A DNA stretch of 64,000 bases from Kocuria tytonis (GTDB lineage: Bacteria; Actinomycetota; Actinomycetes; Actinomycetales; Micrococcaceae). Position 1 is the stretch's first letter; each line of letters begins with the position of its first letter. The DNA is taken from contig NZ_PNJG02000001.1 in the NCBI RefSeq assembly GCF_003226895.2, positions 1,054,001-1,118,000 on the forward strand, in the 5' to 3' direction. Positions 19,086 to 28,633 of this stretch are shown piece by piece. Both the position numbers and the translations under genes were made by a program. The notes under the pieces are model-generated. The model saw only the letters and a list, made by a program, of their open reading frames with translations. It was not told where the DNA came from and did not search any database.

Positions 19086-20234
19086 TCACACGTCCGTGGC
19101 CAGCTGACCGCACGCGCCGTCGATGTCGGAGCCGCGGGTGTCGCGCACCGTGGTGGGGATCCCGTGCGCCCGCAGCCGCTCCACGAAGTTCTGCTCGACG
19201 CCCGGCCGCGAAGCGGTCCACTTGGACCCGGGCGTGGGGTTGAGCGGGATGGGGTTCACGTGCACCCAGCCGGCACCGCGCCTGTTCAGCTTCTCCCCCA
19301 GCAGGTCCGCCCGCCAGCCCTGGTCGTTGATGTCACGGATCAGCGCGTACTCGATGGACACCCGCCGGCCCGTGGCGTCGTAGTAGTCACGCGCCGCGTC
19401 CAGGGCCTCGTCGACCTTCCAGCGCGTGTTGATGGGGATGAGCTCGTCGCGCAGCTCGTCGTCCGGGGCGTGCAGGGACAGCGCGAGTGTGATGGGCAGC
19501 TTCTCGAGCGTGAACTTGCGGATGCCCGGGACCAGGCCCACCGTGGACATCGTGAGCCCGCGCGCGGAGATGCCGAGGCCCTCCGGCGACGGGTCGATGA
19601 TGCGGTGCACCGCCCCCATGGTGGCCCTGTAGTTGGCGAGCGCCTCGCCCATGCCCATGAACACGATGTTGGAGACCCGCTGCGGGGCCTCCTCGGGATC
19701 CCCCACCGCGCCGTCGCGCAGCGCCTTGACCCCCTGCACCACCTGGTCCACGATCTCGGCCGCGGAGAGGTTTCGGGTCAGACCCGACTGGCCCGTGGCG
19801 CAGAAGGGGCAGTTCATCCCGCAGCCGGCCTGGGACGAGATGCACATGGTCACGCGCTTGTCGTAGCGCATCAGCACGGACTCGACCATGGCGTTGTCGT
19901 ACAGCCGGTGCACCGACTTCACGGTCATCCCCTGGTCCGCGTGCAGCTGGCGCACGGTCTTCAGCAGCGGGGGCATGGCCTTGGCCACGAGCTCCTCGCG
20001 CTGACTCGCCGGCAGGTCCGTCATGGCGGCGGGATCCGCCTCGAAGCGCTCGAAGTAGTGCTTGGACAGCTGCGAGGCCCGGAACGCCGGGTAGCCGGCT
20101 TCCGTCAGGAACTGCTTGCGCCCGGCCATGTCGAAGTCCGCCAGGTGCAGCGGCGGCTTGCCGCGGCGCGCGGGCTTGAAGACGAGCTGTCCGGTCTCGG
20201 GTTTCGGTGTGATCTCTACGGGCTGTGCGGTCAT
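19086..20234 (-). CDS. rlmN: Dual-specificity rRNA/tRNA adenine-C2 methyltransferase RlmN
   Basis: Radical-SAM enzyme that methylates C2 of A2503 in 23S rRNA and A37 in some tRNAs. 382 residues. Cluster ligands Cys138, Cys142 and Cys145 lie in CGMNCPFC, and the methyl-accepting Cys is in DIDGACGQL near the C-terminus. GGEALANY-type SAM contacts are present ([15 protein letters not shown]). GGAGAG precedes the ATG. It follows map by 43 nt, so it is probably the last gene of the secY transcript. Its presence between map and infA is unusual. Confidence 0.96.
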   Translation of the reverse strand: MTAQPVEITPKPETGQLVFKPARRGKPPLHLADFDMAGRKQFLTEAGYPAFRASQLSKHYFERFEADPAAMTDLPASQREELVAKAMPPLLKTVRQLHADQGMTVKSVHRLYDNAMVESVLMRYDKRVTMCISSQAGCGMNCPFCATGQSGLTRNLSAAEIVDQVVQGVKALRDGAVGDPEEAPQRVSNIVFMGMGEALANYRATMGAVHRIIDPSPEGLGISARGLTMSTVGLVPGIRKFTLEKLPITLALSLHAPDDELRDELIPINTRWKVDEALDAARDYYDATGRRVSIEYALIRDINDQGWRADLLGEKLNRRGAGWVHVNPIPLNPTPGSKWTASRPGVEQNFVERLRAHGIPTTVRDTRGSDIDGACGQLATDV

Positions 20235-20277
20235 GGCTGTCCTCTCCCGGGTGGGGCGTCTCGGTGCGTGGGTCGTG

Positions 20278-21111
20278 TCAGGAACCGGGGACCGGAACCG
20301 GCCGGACCCCGAGGGGCTCGAGCTCCGCGGCCCCGCCGTCCTGGGCGGTCAGCACCCACAGACCTTCGCTGTGCAGGCACACGCTGTGCTCCCACTGGCT
20401 GGCACGGGAACCGTCGACGGTCACCACCGTCCAGTCGTCCTCGAGCACGCGGGTCTCGATGCCCCCGCGCACCAGCATGGGCTCGATGGCCAGGGCCATC
20501 CCGGTCACGAGCCTGGGGCCGCGGTGCCTGCTCGCGAAGTTCGGCACGTCCGGGGCCATGTGCATCTCCGTGCCGATGCCGTGACCCACGTAGTCCTCGA
20601 GGATCCCCAGCCGCCCACCCACGGTGGCGCGGACGTGGTTCTCCACGGCCTGACCGATGTCGCCCACGTGGGTCCCCGTGGCCACGGCCGCGATGCCGCG
20701 CCACATGGCCGCGCGCGTGACGTCGGAGAGCTCCTGGTCCGCGGGGTCGTGCTGCTGGCCCACGAGCACGGTCCGGGCGGAGTCGCCGTGCCAGCCGGCC
20801 ACGACGGCCCCGCCGTCGATCGAGACGATGTCCCCGGCCGCAAGCACCCGCTCCCCCGGTATCCCGTGGACCACTTCGTCGTTGACGGAGGTGCACACGG
20901 TGGCCGGGTAGCCGTAGTAGCCCAGGAAGTTCGACTCCGCACCGTGCTCGTCCAGAACGGCGCGGAAGGCCGTGTCGAGCTCCGCCGTGGTGGCGCCGGG
21001 AACCGCGGCCGACACGGTGGCGTCCAGCGCGAGGGACGTCACCACCCCCGCGCGGGACATGGCCGCCAGCTCGGCGTCCGTCTTCAGTTGGATCTTGCGG
21101 CGTCCGAACAC
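20278..21111 (-). CDS. map: Methionine aminopeptidase, type I
   Basis: Removes the initiator Met from nascent proteins. 277 residues, type Ia without an N-terminal zinc finger. Metal ligands can be traced: [25 protein letters not shown], and EPMLVRGG with the last Glu in the C-terminal HSVCL region. GTG start with GGGGAGGA about 10 nt upstream. It follows adk after a gap holding a strong hairpin. Confidence 0.96.
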   Translation of the reverse strand: MFGRRKIQLKTDAELAAMSRAGVVTSLALDATVSAAVPGATTAELDTAFRAVLDEHGAESNFLGYYGYPATVCTSVNDEVVHGIPGERVLAAGDIVSIDGGAVVAGWHGDSARTVLVGQQHDPADQELSDVTRAAMWRGIAAVATGTHVGDIGQAVENHVRATVGGRLGILEDYVGHGIGTEMHMAPDVPNFASRHRGPRLVTGMALAIEPMLVRGGIETRVLEDDWTVVTVDGSRASQWEHSVCLHSEGLWVLTAQDGGAAELEPLGVRPVPVPGS

Positions 21112-21172
21112 GGTGCTCGGGTCCTCCCCTGGTTCGACTGCGTGTGGTGACTCTGTGGTGTTTCGACGGGCG

Positions 21173-21209
21173 GGCCCCCGGGCCGGTGCGGTGCACCGGC
21201 CCGGGGGCC
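21173..21209 (-). terminator. Hairpin between adk and map
   Basis: Perfect 17-bp stem (GGCCCCCGGGCCGGTGC) with a 3-nt loop, no U-tract. No promoter is obvious between it and map, so it more likely tunes or processes the message than ends it. Confidence 0.6.
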
Positions 21210-21270
21210 GCGTCCTGGATGTTCTGCGCGGCGTGGGTGCCGCTGGGCCGCCCGCGACGGGCGGCGGTGT

Positions 21271-21837
21271 TCAGCGCGGCAGTGCCGCCATGATGCGTTC
21301 CGTCACCTGGTCGATGCTGCCCAGCCCGTCCACCCGCACCACGATGCCGCGGTCCTCGTAGACCCCGACGACCGGGGCGGTCTGCTCGTCGTAGACGTCC
21401 AGCCGGTGCCGGATGACGTCCTCGGTGTCGTCCGTGCGCCCCTGCTCCTGGGCCCGCCCCAGCAGGCGGGACACGAGTTCGTCGTTGTCCGCCGTGAGCA
21501 GCAGGACCACGTCCAGTGCCACACCGTTGGCCTCGAGGATGCGGTCGAGCTCCTCGACCTGTGCCACGGTGCGCGGGTAGCCGTCCAGCAAGAAGCCGTT
21601 CAGGACGTCGTCCTGGGACAGCCGGTCCCGGACCATGCTGTTGGTCACCGAGTCGGGAACGAGGTTTCCAGCGTCGGTGTAGCGCTGCGCCTCGCGGCCC
21701 AGCTCCGTCCGGTCCTTGATGTTGGCCCGGAAGATGTCCCCCGTGGAGATGGCCGGAACCTCCAGCCGCTCGCAGATCCGCGCGGCCTGTGTGCCCTTGC
21801 CCGCGCCCGGCGGTCCGATGATCAGCATGCGGGTCAT
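21271..21837 (-). CDS. adk: Adenylate kinase, short-LID form
   Basis: Interconverts AMP, ADP and ATP. 188 residues: the LID insertion is short, as in other actinobacteria. P-loop GPPGAGKGTQ at residue 8, AMP-site STGDIFRANI near 31, LLDGYPRT near 84. AAGGAGAG precedes the ATG. Second gene of the secY transcript. Confidence 0.97.
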   Translation of the reverse strand: MTRMLIIGPPGAGKGTQAARICERLEVPAISTGDIFRANIKDRTELGREAQRYTDAGNLVPDSVTNSMVRDRLSQDDVLNGFLLDGYPRTVAQVEELDRILEANGVALDVVLLLTADNDELVSRLLGRAQEQGRTDDTEDVIRHRLDVYDEQTAPVVGVYEDRGIVVRVDGLGSIDQVTERIMAALPR

Positions 21838-21938
21838 GTTCTCTCCTTGGGTCGACGTGAACTCTGCTCCACTCTACCGGCCCCGGCGCCCAGGACCGGG
21901 GCGCGCGTCAGGCCCCGGGCGACGTCGCCGTGCCCGGC

Positions 21939-23252
21939 TCAGACGCGCAGCAGGCCTTCGTAGTGGCGCTGCTGCAGCTGGGCGTCGATCTGCTTCACGG
22001 TGTCCAGTCCCACGCCCACCATGATGAGCAGCGACGGACCGCCGAACGGGAAGTTCTGGTTGGCGTCGAAGAGCACGAGCGCCACGAGCGGGATCATGGA
22101 CACGATGCCCAGGTACAGCGCACCGGGCAGCGTGATCCGGGAGAGCACGTAACGCAGGTAGTTCTCGGTGGGACGGCCCGCGCGGATCCCCGGGATGAAG
22201 CCGCCGTAGCGCTTCATGTTGTCGGAGACCTCTTCGGGGTTGAACGTGATGGACACGTAGAAGTACGTGAAGGCCACGATCAGCAGGAAGTAGACCGTCA
22301 TGTAGATCGGGTGGTCACCGCGGGCCAGGTACGTGTTGACCCAGTTGACCCACCCCGGAACGGGGCTGCCGTCGTCGGGCATGGCGAACTGCGCGATCAT
22401 CGTGGGCAGCATCAGCATGGAGGACGCGAAGATGATGGGGATCACGCCGGCCATGTTGACCTTCAGCGGGATGTAGGTGCTGGTGCCGCCGATCGTGCGC
22501 CGGCCCACCATGCGCTTGGCGTACTGCACGGGGATCCGGCGCTGCGACTGCTCCACGAACACCACGCAGGTGATGACCACGAGTCCGATGGCGCACACGC
22601 CCAGGAAGAGGCCCCAGCCGCGGGTGCGCAGGATCTCCCCGAGCGCCCGGGGGAACGTGGCCGCGATGGAGGTGAAGATGAGCAGGGACATGCCGTTGCC
22701 CACGCCGCGGTCCGTGATCCGCTCACCGAGCCACATGATCACCGTGGTCCCGGCCGTCATGGTGATGATCATGACCACCAGCACGAACAGCGAGTCGTCC
22801 GGGATGACCGGCAGGGGGCAGTTGCCCAGCAGGTTCCCCGAGCGGGCGAGCGAGATGACCGTGGTGGCGTTCAGTGCCGCGAGACCGATCGTGAGGTAGC
22901 GCGTGTACTGCGTCAGCTTCGTCTGCCCCTGGGCACCCTCCTCGTGCAGCTCCTGGAAGCGTGGAATCACCACGCGCAGCAGCTGCACGATGATGCTGGC
23001 CGTGATGTAGGGCATCACACCGAGCGCGAAGACGGACAGCTGCAGGAGGGCACCGCCGCTGAACAGGTTGACCAGGTCGTACGCGCCACCCGTGGTGTTG
23101 CCCATGGCCAGGCACTGCTGGACGTTGCCGTAGTCCACACCCGGGGCTGGGATGAACGTCCCCAACCGGTAGATCACGATGATCCCGAGTGTGAACAGCA
23201 GCTTGTTGCGCAGCTCCGGCGTGGTGAACGCCCGCGCGAAAGCACTGAGCAC
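21939..23252 (-). CDS. secY: Preprotein translocase subunit SecY
   Basis: Central channel of the Sec translocon, with ten predicted membrane helices. 437 residues, standard. It begins MLSAFARAFTTPELRNKLLFTL. The plug region with the FSGGALLQLSVFALGVMPYI stretch is recognisable. The GTG at 23252 has GGAGGAGG upstream and matches family N-termini; the open frame extends 35 codons further through the promoter region. A terminator after rplO and a -10 box before secY suggest separate expression from the spc genes. Confidence 0.97.
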   Translation of the reverse strand: MLSAFARAFTTPELRNKLLFTLGIIVIYRLGTFIPAPGVDYGNVQQCLAMGNTTGGAYDLVNLFSGGALLQLSVFALGVMPYITASIIVQLLRVVIPRFQELHEEGAQGQTKLTQYTRYLTIGLAALNATTVISLARSGNLLGNCPLPVIPDDSLFVLVVMIITMTAGTTVIMWLGERITDRGVGNGMSLLIFTSIAATFPRALGEILRTRGWGLFLGVCAIGLVVITCVVFVEQSQRRIPVQYAKRMVGRRTIGGTSTYIPLKVNMAGVIPIIFASSMLMLPTMIAQFAMPDDGSPVPGWVNWVNTYLARGDHPIYMTVYFLLIVAFTYFYVSITFNPEEVSDNMKRYGGFIPGIRAGRPTENYLRYVLSRITLPGALYLGIVSMIPLVALVLFDANQNFPFGGPSLLIMVGVGLDTVKQIDAQLQQRHYEGLLRV

Positions 23253-23301
23253 TGGTCCTCCTCCAAAAACGTGGTGGCCCGGGAGGTCCCGGCCCCGGGC
23301 A

Positions 23302-23307
23302 AGTCTA
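23302..23307 (-). promoter_or_regulatory. Candidate promoter of secY-adk-map-rlmN
   Basis: TAGACT, about 50 nt before the secY GTG and after the rplO terminator. No good -35 at 17-18 nt. Confidence 0.45.
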
Positions 23308-23361
23308 GCCAAGGATGAGCGGCAGCCCTGTGGCCCACCGCAGAAGCATCCCGGCAAAGCA

Positions 23362-23397
23362 GTGGGCCCCGCGCCGTCGAGACGGCACGGGGCCCAC
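23362..23397 (-). terminator. Terminator hairpin after rplO
   Basis: GTGGGCCCCG/CGGGGCCCAC plus GCCGT/ACGGC after one mismatch, 4-nt loop: 15 bp. It lies 43 nt past the rplO stop and ends the spc transcript, at least partly. Confidence 0.75.
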
Positions 23398-23440
23398 TCC
23401 AGTTCAGGGACTCACCCTACAACCGGATGCTGGAAACGGA

Positions 23441-23908
23441 TCACGCGTTCTGCGTGGAACCGCCGGCCGCAGAGATCTTCTCGGCCGCGGTGGCCGAGAA
23501 CTTGTCCGCGGTGATGTTCAGGGCCACGGAGATCTCCCCGCTGCCGAGAACCTTGACGGGCTGGTTCTTGCGAACCGCGCCCTTGGCCACAAGGTCCGCG
23601 ACGGTGACGGTGCCACCCTCGGGGAACAGCTCGCCCAGGCGGTCCAGGTTGACCACCTGGTACTCCACGCGGAACGGGTTCTTGAACCCGCGCAGCTTGG
23701 GCAGCCGCATGTGCAGCGGCAACTGACCGCCGGCGAACCCGGCCTTGACCTGGTAGCGCGCCTTGGTGCCCTTGGTACCGCGACCCGACGTCTTGCCCTT
23801 CGACGCCTCACCGCGGCCAAGACGGGTCTTGGCCTGGTGGGAACCGGGAGCGGGACGCAGGTGGTGGACCTTCAGAGCGTGGCTCTTCTTCTGGGTGTTC
23901 TCAGCCAT
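23441..23908 (-). CDS. rplO: 50S ribosomal protein uL15
   Basis: Late-assembly large-subunit protein. 155 residues, slightly long. The glycine-rich N-terminal region ([32 protein letters not shown]) and [19 protein letters not shown] are signatures. The ATG at 23908 starts 2 nt past the rpmD stop; a longer open frame upstream is spurious. Last gene of the spc operon here. Confidence 0.97.
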   Translation of the reverse strand: MAENTQKKSHALKVHHLRPAPGSHQAKTRLGRGEASKGKTSGRGTKGTKARYQVKAGFAGGQLPLHMRLPKLRGFKNPFRVEYQVVNLDRLGELFPEGGTVTVADLVAKGAVRKNQPVKVLGSGEISVALNITADKFSATAAEKISAAGGSTQNA

Positions 23909-23910
23909 GC

Positions 23911-24117
23911 TCAAGCCTCCTCGACCTGGACGAGATGCGACACCGTGTTGATCATGCCGACGGTGGCCGCATCGGCCTTGCGCTCCACGATCTGACCCGG
24001 ACGCTTGAGACCGAGCGAACGCAGCGTGTCGCGCATGTTCTGCTTCTGCCCCACCATGGAGCGGACCTGCTTCACGCGCAGGTTCGCACCGGTGGCCTGA
24101 ATGCGCTTTCCGTTCAT
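23911..24117 (-). CDS. rpmD: 50S ribosomal protein uL30
   Basis: Small large-subunit protein, 68 residues, beginning [34 protein letters not shown] is the conserved middle. The ATG overlaps the rpsE stop by one base (TGATG). A GTG one codon earlier is possible, but the ATG allows classic termination-reinitiation coupling. Confidence 0.95.
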   Translation of the reverse strand: MNGKRIQATGANLRVKQVRSMVGQKQNMRDTLRSLGLKRPGQIVERKADAATVGMINTVSHLVQVEEA

Positions 24118-24851
24118 CACGCACCTGCCTTCTGGATGTCACGCAGCAACGGCGCGGGAACAACCTCGTCCATGGGCAGACCGCGACGGGCCGCCACGGA
24201 CGCGGGCTCCTCGAGCTCACGCAGCGCCTGGATGGTCGCGTGCACGATGTTGATCTGGTTGGACGAGCCGAGGGACTTGGACAGCACGTCGTGGATGCCG
24301 GCGCACTCCAGCACCGCACGCACCGGACCACCGGCGATCACGCCGGTACCCGGGGTCGCCGGGCGCAGCATGACGACGCCCGCGGCGGCCTCACCCTGCA
24401 CGCGGTGCGGGATGGTGCGGTCCTCCACGCGGGGGACCCGGAAGAAGTTCTTCTTGGCCTCCTCCACGCCCTTCGAGATCGCGGCGGGAACTTCCTTGGC
24501 CTTGCCGTAGCCGACCCCGACCATTCCGTTGCCGTCACCCACGACCACCAGGGCGGTGAAGCTGAAGCGACGACCGCCCTTGACGACCTTGGACACGCGG
24601 TTGATGGTCACGACGCGCTCGAGGAACTTGTCCTTGTCGTCGTCGCGGCCACCGCGACCACCGCGGCCGCCGCGGTCGTTGCCGCGACCGCCACGGTCAC
24701 TGCCGCGACCGCCGCGCTCGTTGCGACCGCCACGACCACCGCGGTTCTCGTCCGTCCCCTGACGGTCCGAGGTGGTGGCCCCGGCCGTCTCGTTGGAACC
24801 GTTGGTGGCTTCGCTCACCTGAGTTTCCTTCTCGTTCTTCTGCTCGCTCAC
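24117..24851 (-). CDS. rpsE: 30S ribosomal protein uS5 with Arg/Gly-rich N-terminal tail
   Basis: Helps hold decoding accuracy and forms part of the mRNA entry channel with uS3 and uS4. 244 residues against about 166 in E. coli. Residues 1-36 are acidic/Asn/Thr-rich. Residues 37-69 are six or more RGG/RGR units mixed with Asp, Asn and Glu. The conserved core starts about residue 75 ([21 protein letters not shown]). GTG start, overlapping rplR by 4 nt (GTGA). Shorter basic tails of this kind occur in other actinobacterial uS5 proteins. Confidence 0.97.
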   Translation of the reverse strand: MSEQKNEKETQVSEATNGSNETAGATTSDRQGTDENRGGRGGRNERGGRGSDRGGRGNDRGGRGGRGGRDDDKDKFLERVVTINRVSKVVKGGRRFSFTALVVVGDGNGMVGVGYGKAKEVPAAISKGVEEAKKNFFRVPRVEDRTIPHRVQGEAAAGVVMLRPATPGTGVIAGGPVRAVLECAGIHDVLSKSLGSSNQINIVHATIQALRELEEPASVAARRGLPMDEVVPAPLLRDIQKAGA

Positions 24852-25219
24852 AGCGCCAGACCTCCTTCACGGGCACCCTCGGCCACCGCGGCCACACGGC
24901 CGTGGTACTTGTTGCCGCCGCGGTCGAACACGACGGTCTCGATCCCCGCAGCCTTGGCACGCTCGGCGACCAGCTCGCCGATGCGCTTGGCCTTGGCGGT
25001 CTTGTCGTCCGAGGACGCACGCAGGTCGTTCTCCATGGTGGACGCGGAGACCAGGGTGAAGCCCTTGTCGTCGTCGATCACCTGGGCGACCATGTGGCGG
25101 GTGGAACGCGTGACCACCAGGCGGGGGCGCAGCGCGGTTCCGGCGATGTGCTTGCGGACGCGGCGGTGCCGCCGTGCGCGCTGAGCAGCCTTCGACTTGC
25201 CCTTGATTACGAGAGCCAT
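24848..25219 (-). CDS. rplR: 50S ribosomal protein uL18
   Basis: Binds 5S rRNA with uL5. 123 residues. The basic N-terminus ([20 protein letters not shown]) and [23 protein letters not shown] at the C-terminus are signatures. It is 2 nt after rplF and overlaps rpsE. Confidence 0.97.
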   Translation of the reverse strand: MALVIKGKSKAAQRARRHRRVRKHIAGTALRPRLVVTRSTRHMVAQVIDDDKGFTLVSASTMENDLRASSDDKTAKAKRIGELVAERAKAAGIETVVFDRGGNKYHGRVAAVAEGAREGGLAL

Positions 25220-25221
25220 GA

Positions 25222-25758
25222 TTACTTACCAGCCTTTCCGGCCTTGCGGCGGATCTGCTCGCCCGCGTAGCGGACGCCCTTGCCCTTGTAGGGATCGGGC
25301 AGACGCAGGGAGCGGATCTTCGCGGCGACCTGGCCAACCTGCTGCTTGTCGATACCGGAAACGGTGACCTTGTTGTTCCCCTCGACGGACAGCGTGATGC
25401 CGTCCGGGGCACTGAAGGGAACCGGGTGGCTGTACCCCAGAGCGAACTCCAGGTCTGCCCCCTTGGCCTGCACGCGGTAACCCGTGCCCACGATCTCCAG
25501 CTGCTTGGTGTATCCGTCGGACACACCCTGGACCATGTTGGCGATCAGGGAACGCGTGAGTCCGTGCAAGGAGCGGGACTCGCGCTCGTCGTTGGGACGG
25601 GACACCTGCACGGTGCCGTCCTCGACGACCACCGTGATGGGTGCGGCCACGGAGTGGGTCAGGGTGCCCTTCGGGCCCTTGACCGACACCGCGGAACCGT
25701 CCACGGAAACCTCCACACCGGCGGGCACAGAGATCGGGAGACGTCCAATACGTGACAT
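25222..25758 (-). CDS. rplF: 50S ribosomal protein uL6
   Basis: Sits near the sarcin-ricin loop at the factor-binding site. 178 residues, standard. [17 protein letters not shown] starts it, and [25 protein letters not shown] is the conserved C-terminus. 31 nt after rpsH. Confidence 0.98.
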   Translation of the reverse strand: MSRIGRLPISVPAGVEVSVDGSAVSVKGPKGTLTHSVAAPITVVVEDGTVQVSRPNDERESRSLHGLTRSLIANMVQGVSDGYTKQLEIVGTGYRVQAKGADLEFALGYSHPVPFSAPDGITLSVEGNNKVTVSGIDKQQVGQVAAKIRSLRLPDPYKGKGVRYAGEQIRRKAGKAGK

Positions 25759-25789
25759 GTCTTCTTCCTTTCTTCTTCTGTGCTACCGA

Positions 25790-26188
25790 TTACCAGACGT
25801 ACGCGAGGACTTCCCCGCCCACGCCCTTCTTGCCTGCCTGCTTGTCAGTCAGCAGCCCGGAAGAGGTGGACAGGATCGCGATACCGAGGCCACCGAACAC
25901 CCGAGGGAGGTTGGTGGACTTCGCGTACACGCGCAGGCCCGGCTTGGAAATGCGGCGAACACCGGCGATGGAGCGTTCACGGTTGGATCCGAACTTGAGC
26001 TGCAGGGTCAGCGTCTTGCCGACCCGCGCGGGCTCCTCGGACCAGTCCGCGATGTAGCCCTCGGCCTTGAGGATGTCCGCGATCCGAGCCTTCAGCTTGG
26101 AGTACGGCATGCTCACGGTGTCGTGGTAGGCGGAGTTCGCGTTGCGCAGACGCGTCAGCATGTCTGCGACGGGATCTGTCATTGTCAT
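25790..26188 (-). CDS. rpsH: 30S ribosomal protein uS8
   Basis: Binds the central domain of 16S rRNA; in E. coli it also represses the spc operon. 132 residues. [18 protein letters not shown] starts it and [20 protein letters not shown] is near the C-terminus. Unlike most bacteria, no rpsN gene lies between it and rplE (74-nt gap). Confidence 0.98.
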   Translation of the reverse strand: MTMTDPVADMLTRLRNANSAYHDTVSMPYSKLKARIADILKAEGYIADWSEEPARVGKTLTLQLKFGSNRERSIAGVRRISKPGLRVYAKSTNLPRVFGGLGIAILSTSSGLLTDKQAGKKGVGGEVLAYVW

Positions 26189-26262
26189 GTGGGCTTCAGC
26201 CCTTCCTCGCCACGGTTTCCCTGCCGGTTACAGCCCGCAGGGACCTTCTGGCGTCGATGGAA

Positions 26263-26832
26263 TCAGTTGGTCTTGAACGGGAAGCCGAGCGCCTTGAGCA
26301 GGGCACGGCCTTCGTCGTCGGTCGTGGCGGAGGTGACCACGGTGATGTCCATGCCCCGCACGCGGTCGATCTTGTCCTGATCGATCTCGTGGAACATGGA
26401 CTGTTCCGTCAGACCGAAGGTGTAGTTGCCGTGGCCGTCGAAGTGACGGTCGGACAGACCCCGGAAGTCACGGATGCGCGGCAGCGCCAGCGTGACCAGG
26501 CGGTCCAGGAACTCCCACATGCGGTCGCCGCGCATGGTGACGTGGGCGCCGATGGGCATTCCCTCACGCAGCTTGAACTGCGCGATGGACTTCTTGGCCC
26601 GGTTGATCACGGGCTTCTGACCGGTAATGGCGGTGAGGTCCTTGATGGCGTTGTCCACCAGCTTGGAGTCCTTGGCCGCCTCGCCCAGACCCATGTTGAC
26701 CACGACCTTGACCACGCGCGGCATCTGCATGACGTTCGTGTAGCCGAACTGCTCCTGCAGGGCGGGAGCAACGGTCTCCTGGTACTTGGCCTTGAACCGG
26801 GGGGTGTACTTCGTTTCGGTGGTTTCGCTCAT
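26263..26832 (-). CDS. rplE: 50S ribosomal protein uL5
   Basis: 5S rRNA-binding protein that contacts P-site tRNA. 189 residues. [19 protein letters not shown] and [25 protein letters not shown] are signatures. The ATG at 26832 overlaps the rplX stop by one base (TGATG); a GTG one codon earlier is the alternative. Confidence 0.97.
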   Translation of the reverse strand: MSETTETKYTPRFKAKYQETVAPALQEQFGYTNVMQMPRVVKVVVNMGLGEAAKDSKLVDNAIKDLTAITGQKPVINRAKKSIAQFKLREGMPIGAHVTMRGDRMWEFLDRLVTLALPRIRDFRGLSDRHFDGHGNYTFGLTEQSMFHEIDQDKIDRVRGMDITVVTSATTDDEGRALLKALGFPFKTN

Positions 26833-27170
26833 CACAGATCCTTGCCGGTGCTCTTGGACACGCGAACGCGAACGGTCTTCTGCTTGCCGTCACGCTCCAC
26901 GGTCTCGGTGCGGTAGCCCACACGGGTCGGCTTGCCGGTCTCCGGGTCCACGAGCATCACGTTGGAGATGTGAATGGGAGCCTCGGACTTGACGAGGCCG
27001 CCGGCTTCGCCCTGGGCGTTGGCGCGCTTGTGCTTGGTCACGACGTTCACGCCCTCGACCACCACGCGGGAGGTCTCGGTGATCACGCGCAGGACCTTGC
27101 CCTGCTCGCCCTTGTTCTTGCCGGTGATGACCTGCACGAGGTCGCCGGTCTTGATCTTGAATTTAGCCAT
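26832..27170 (-). CDS. rplX: 50S ribosomal protein uL24
   Basis: Assembly-initiator protein at the tunnel exit. 112 residues with the KOW motif near the N-terminus ([25 protein letters not shown]). It starts 1 nt past the rplN stop and is coupled to rplE. Confidence 0.97.
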   Translation of the reverse strand: MAKFKIKTGDLVQVITGKNKGEQGKVLRVITETSRVVVEGVNVVTKHKRANAQGEAGGLVKSEAPIHISNVMLVDPETGKPTRVGYRTETVERDGKQKTVRVRVSKSTGKDL

Positions 27171-27171
27171 G

Positions 27172-27540
27172 TCAGAGCACCTCCGGAGCCAGCGAGACGA
27201 TCTTCATGAACTTCTTGTCGCGCAGCTCGCGGCCCACGGGGCCGAAGATGCGCGTGCCGCGGGGGTCCCCGTCGTTCTTCAAGATCACTGCGGCGTTCTC
27301 GTCGAAACGGATGTAGGAACCGTCGGGACGGCGCCTCTGCTTCTTGGTACGGACCACAACCGCCTTGACCACGTCGCCCTTCTTGACGTTGCCGCCGGGG
27401 ATGGCGTCCTTGACGGTGGCGACGATGACGTCACCAATGCCTGCGTAACGGCGTCCGGATCCACCGAGCACACGGATGGTGAGAATTTCCTTCGCACCCG
27501 TGTTGTCGGCAACCCGCAGCCGCGATTCCTGCTGAATCAC
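27172..27540 (-). CDS. rplN: 50S ribosomal protein uL14
   Basis: Forms an intersubunit bridge and binds RsfS. 122 residues, standard. [20 protein letters not shown] is the family N-terminus. GTG start with GGAG seven nt upstream. First gene of the spc operon, with a 509-bp gap before it that holds a promoter and a long leader. Confidence 0.98.
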   Translation of the reverse strand: MIQQESRLRVADNTGAKEILTIRVLGGSGRRYAGIGDVIVATVKDAIPGGNVKKGDVVKAVVVRTKKQRRRPDGSYIRFDENAAVILKNDGDPRGTRIFGPVGRELRDKKFMKIVSLAPEVL

Positions 27541-27934
27541 TGAATACTCCTGTCGTCGCGCCGGTTCTCATCCAAACCTGCTGAATGCCGAGCCTTGCGG
27601 AACGTTGGTCGTGTGAACTCTCCACGCCACGGTGATCCCCGAGGCCGTAGGAGGGGCCCGGGGCGCTGCGTGAAGTTTGTGCGCGAGGATCGGTCACACG
27701 GTGTGGTGGGAATTCCACCGGCTGCCCCGCTCGGATTCGTGGCTGAGCGCAGAATCAACGAGCAAGTTGTCGCAGCACGCGCCGTTCAACGGCACGGAAC
27801 TGCCCGTGGCGGACCACGGGTCTTGCCGCCATCAGCGGTTCCCGCACGAGGCGTGGGAGCCGGATGGCCGTGGATTCTGACTCAGCAGGGTCGAAGTCAG
27901 AGGGGCACACGTGTGACGACACGCGTACCGGCCC

Positions 27935-27964
27935 AATCTACCGCACCCGCCCCCGGAACTCCAA
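27935..27964 (-). promoter_or_regulatory. Promoter of the spc operon (rplN)
   Basis: TTGGAG, 18-nt spacer, TAGATT. Predicted transcript start near 27928, about 390 nt before the rplN GTG. Confidence 0.55.
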
Positions 27965-27990
27965 TCGGCGGGCCGCGCACCGCACATGCA

Positions 27991-28026
27991 CCAGGCCCCC
28001 GCCCGGTGAACCGGACGGGGGCCTGG
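27991..28026 (-). terminator. Terminator of the S10 operon
   Basis: CCAGGCCCCCG/CGGGGGCCTGG plus CCGGT/ACCGG after one mismatch, 2-nt loop; 16 bp. It begins 24 nt past the rpsQ stop. No U-tract. Confidence 0.8.
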
Positions 28027-28049
28027 GATCGGGACCGATCGGGAGAGAC

Positions 28050-28337
28050 CTACTTGGCCTTCTCGATGATCTCCACGATCCGCCAGTTCTTGTTGGCGGA
28101 CAGCGGACGCGTCTCGACGATGCGCACGAGGTCCCCGACGCCGCAGGAGTTCTGCTCGTCGTGGGCCTTCACACGCTTGGACTTGCGCAGCACCTTGCCG
28201 TAGAGCGCGTGCTTGACGCGGTCCTCGACCTGGACCACCACGGTCTTGTCCATCTTGTCCGAGACCACGTAGCCCTGGCGGGACTTGCGGTCACCGCGCT
28301 CGGCCGTGGCCGTCTCGTTGTTGACCTGCTCGCTCAC
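28050..28337 (-). CDS. rpsQ: 30S ribosomal protein uS17
   Basis: Primary 16S-binding OB-fold protein. 95 residues with a short acidic N-terminal extension. [20 protein letters not shown] and [21 protein letters not shown] are signatures. GTG start overlapping rpmC by 4 nt. Last gene of the S10 operon. Confidence 0.97.
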   Translation of the reverse strand: MSEQVNNETATAERGDRKSRQGYVVSDKMDKTVVVQVEDRVKHALYGKVLRKSKRVKAHDEQNSCGVGDLVRIVETRPLSANKNWRIVEIIEKAK

Positions 28338-28630
28338 TTGGCATCATCCTCAGACTTGGCAGCCTTCTTCGAGGCCTTCTTCTCGGTCTTCGCAGCAGCC
28401 GGCGCCACGTCCTCGCGGATCCCGAGCTCGCGCTCGCGCAGCACGGTGTAGATCCGGGCGATGTCGCGCTTGACGGACTTGAGACGACCGTTGCTCTCGA
28501 GCTGACCCGTCGCAGCCTGGAAGCGCAGGTTGAACAGCTCTTCCTTGGACTTGCGCAGCTGGTCGGTGAGGGCACCGGTGTCGAGAGCCGCGAGGTTCTC
28601 CACGTTCAGATCCTTGGATCCAATAGCCAT
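28334..28630 (-). CDS. rpmC: 50S ribosomal protein uL29
   Basis: Exit-tunnel protein near the SRP/trigger-factor docking site. 98 residues against about 65 in E. coli: the core ([24 protein letters not shown]) is followed by an Ala/Lys-rich C-terminal tail of about 30 residues. 3 nt after rplP. Confidence 0.96.
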   Translation of the reverse strand: MAIGSKDLNVENLAALDTGALTDQLRKSKEELFNLRFQAATGQLESNGRLKSVKRDIARIYTVLRERELGIREDVAPAAAKTEKKASKKAAKSEDDAK

Positions 28631-28633
28631 TGA

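Larger units (their letters stand above)
27541..28049 (-). other. Gap between S10 and spc operons: terminator, promoter, long leader
   Basis: No protein gene is supported here. From right to left on the minus strand it holds the rpsQ terminator (27991-28026), a promoter (27935-27964) and a leader of about 390 nt before rplN. No RNA gene was recognised and the leader shows no family structure that I can name. The break lies exactly at the classical S10/spc operon boundary. Confidence 0.7.

Noticed and set aside
24645-24743. Tandem DNA repeat or CRISPR-like array
   Set aside because: The periodicity comes from RGG codons inside rpsE, with no spacers and no constant repeat unit.
27595-28203. 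Possible plus-strand gene in the rplN-rpsQ gap
   Set aside because: The frame crosses the rpsQ terminator and runs antisense into rpsQ; composition is not protein-like and no start signal fits.
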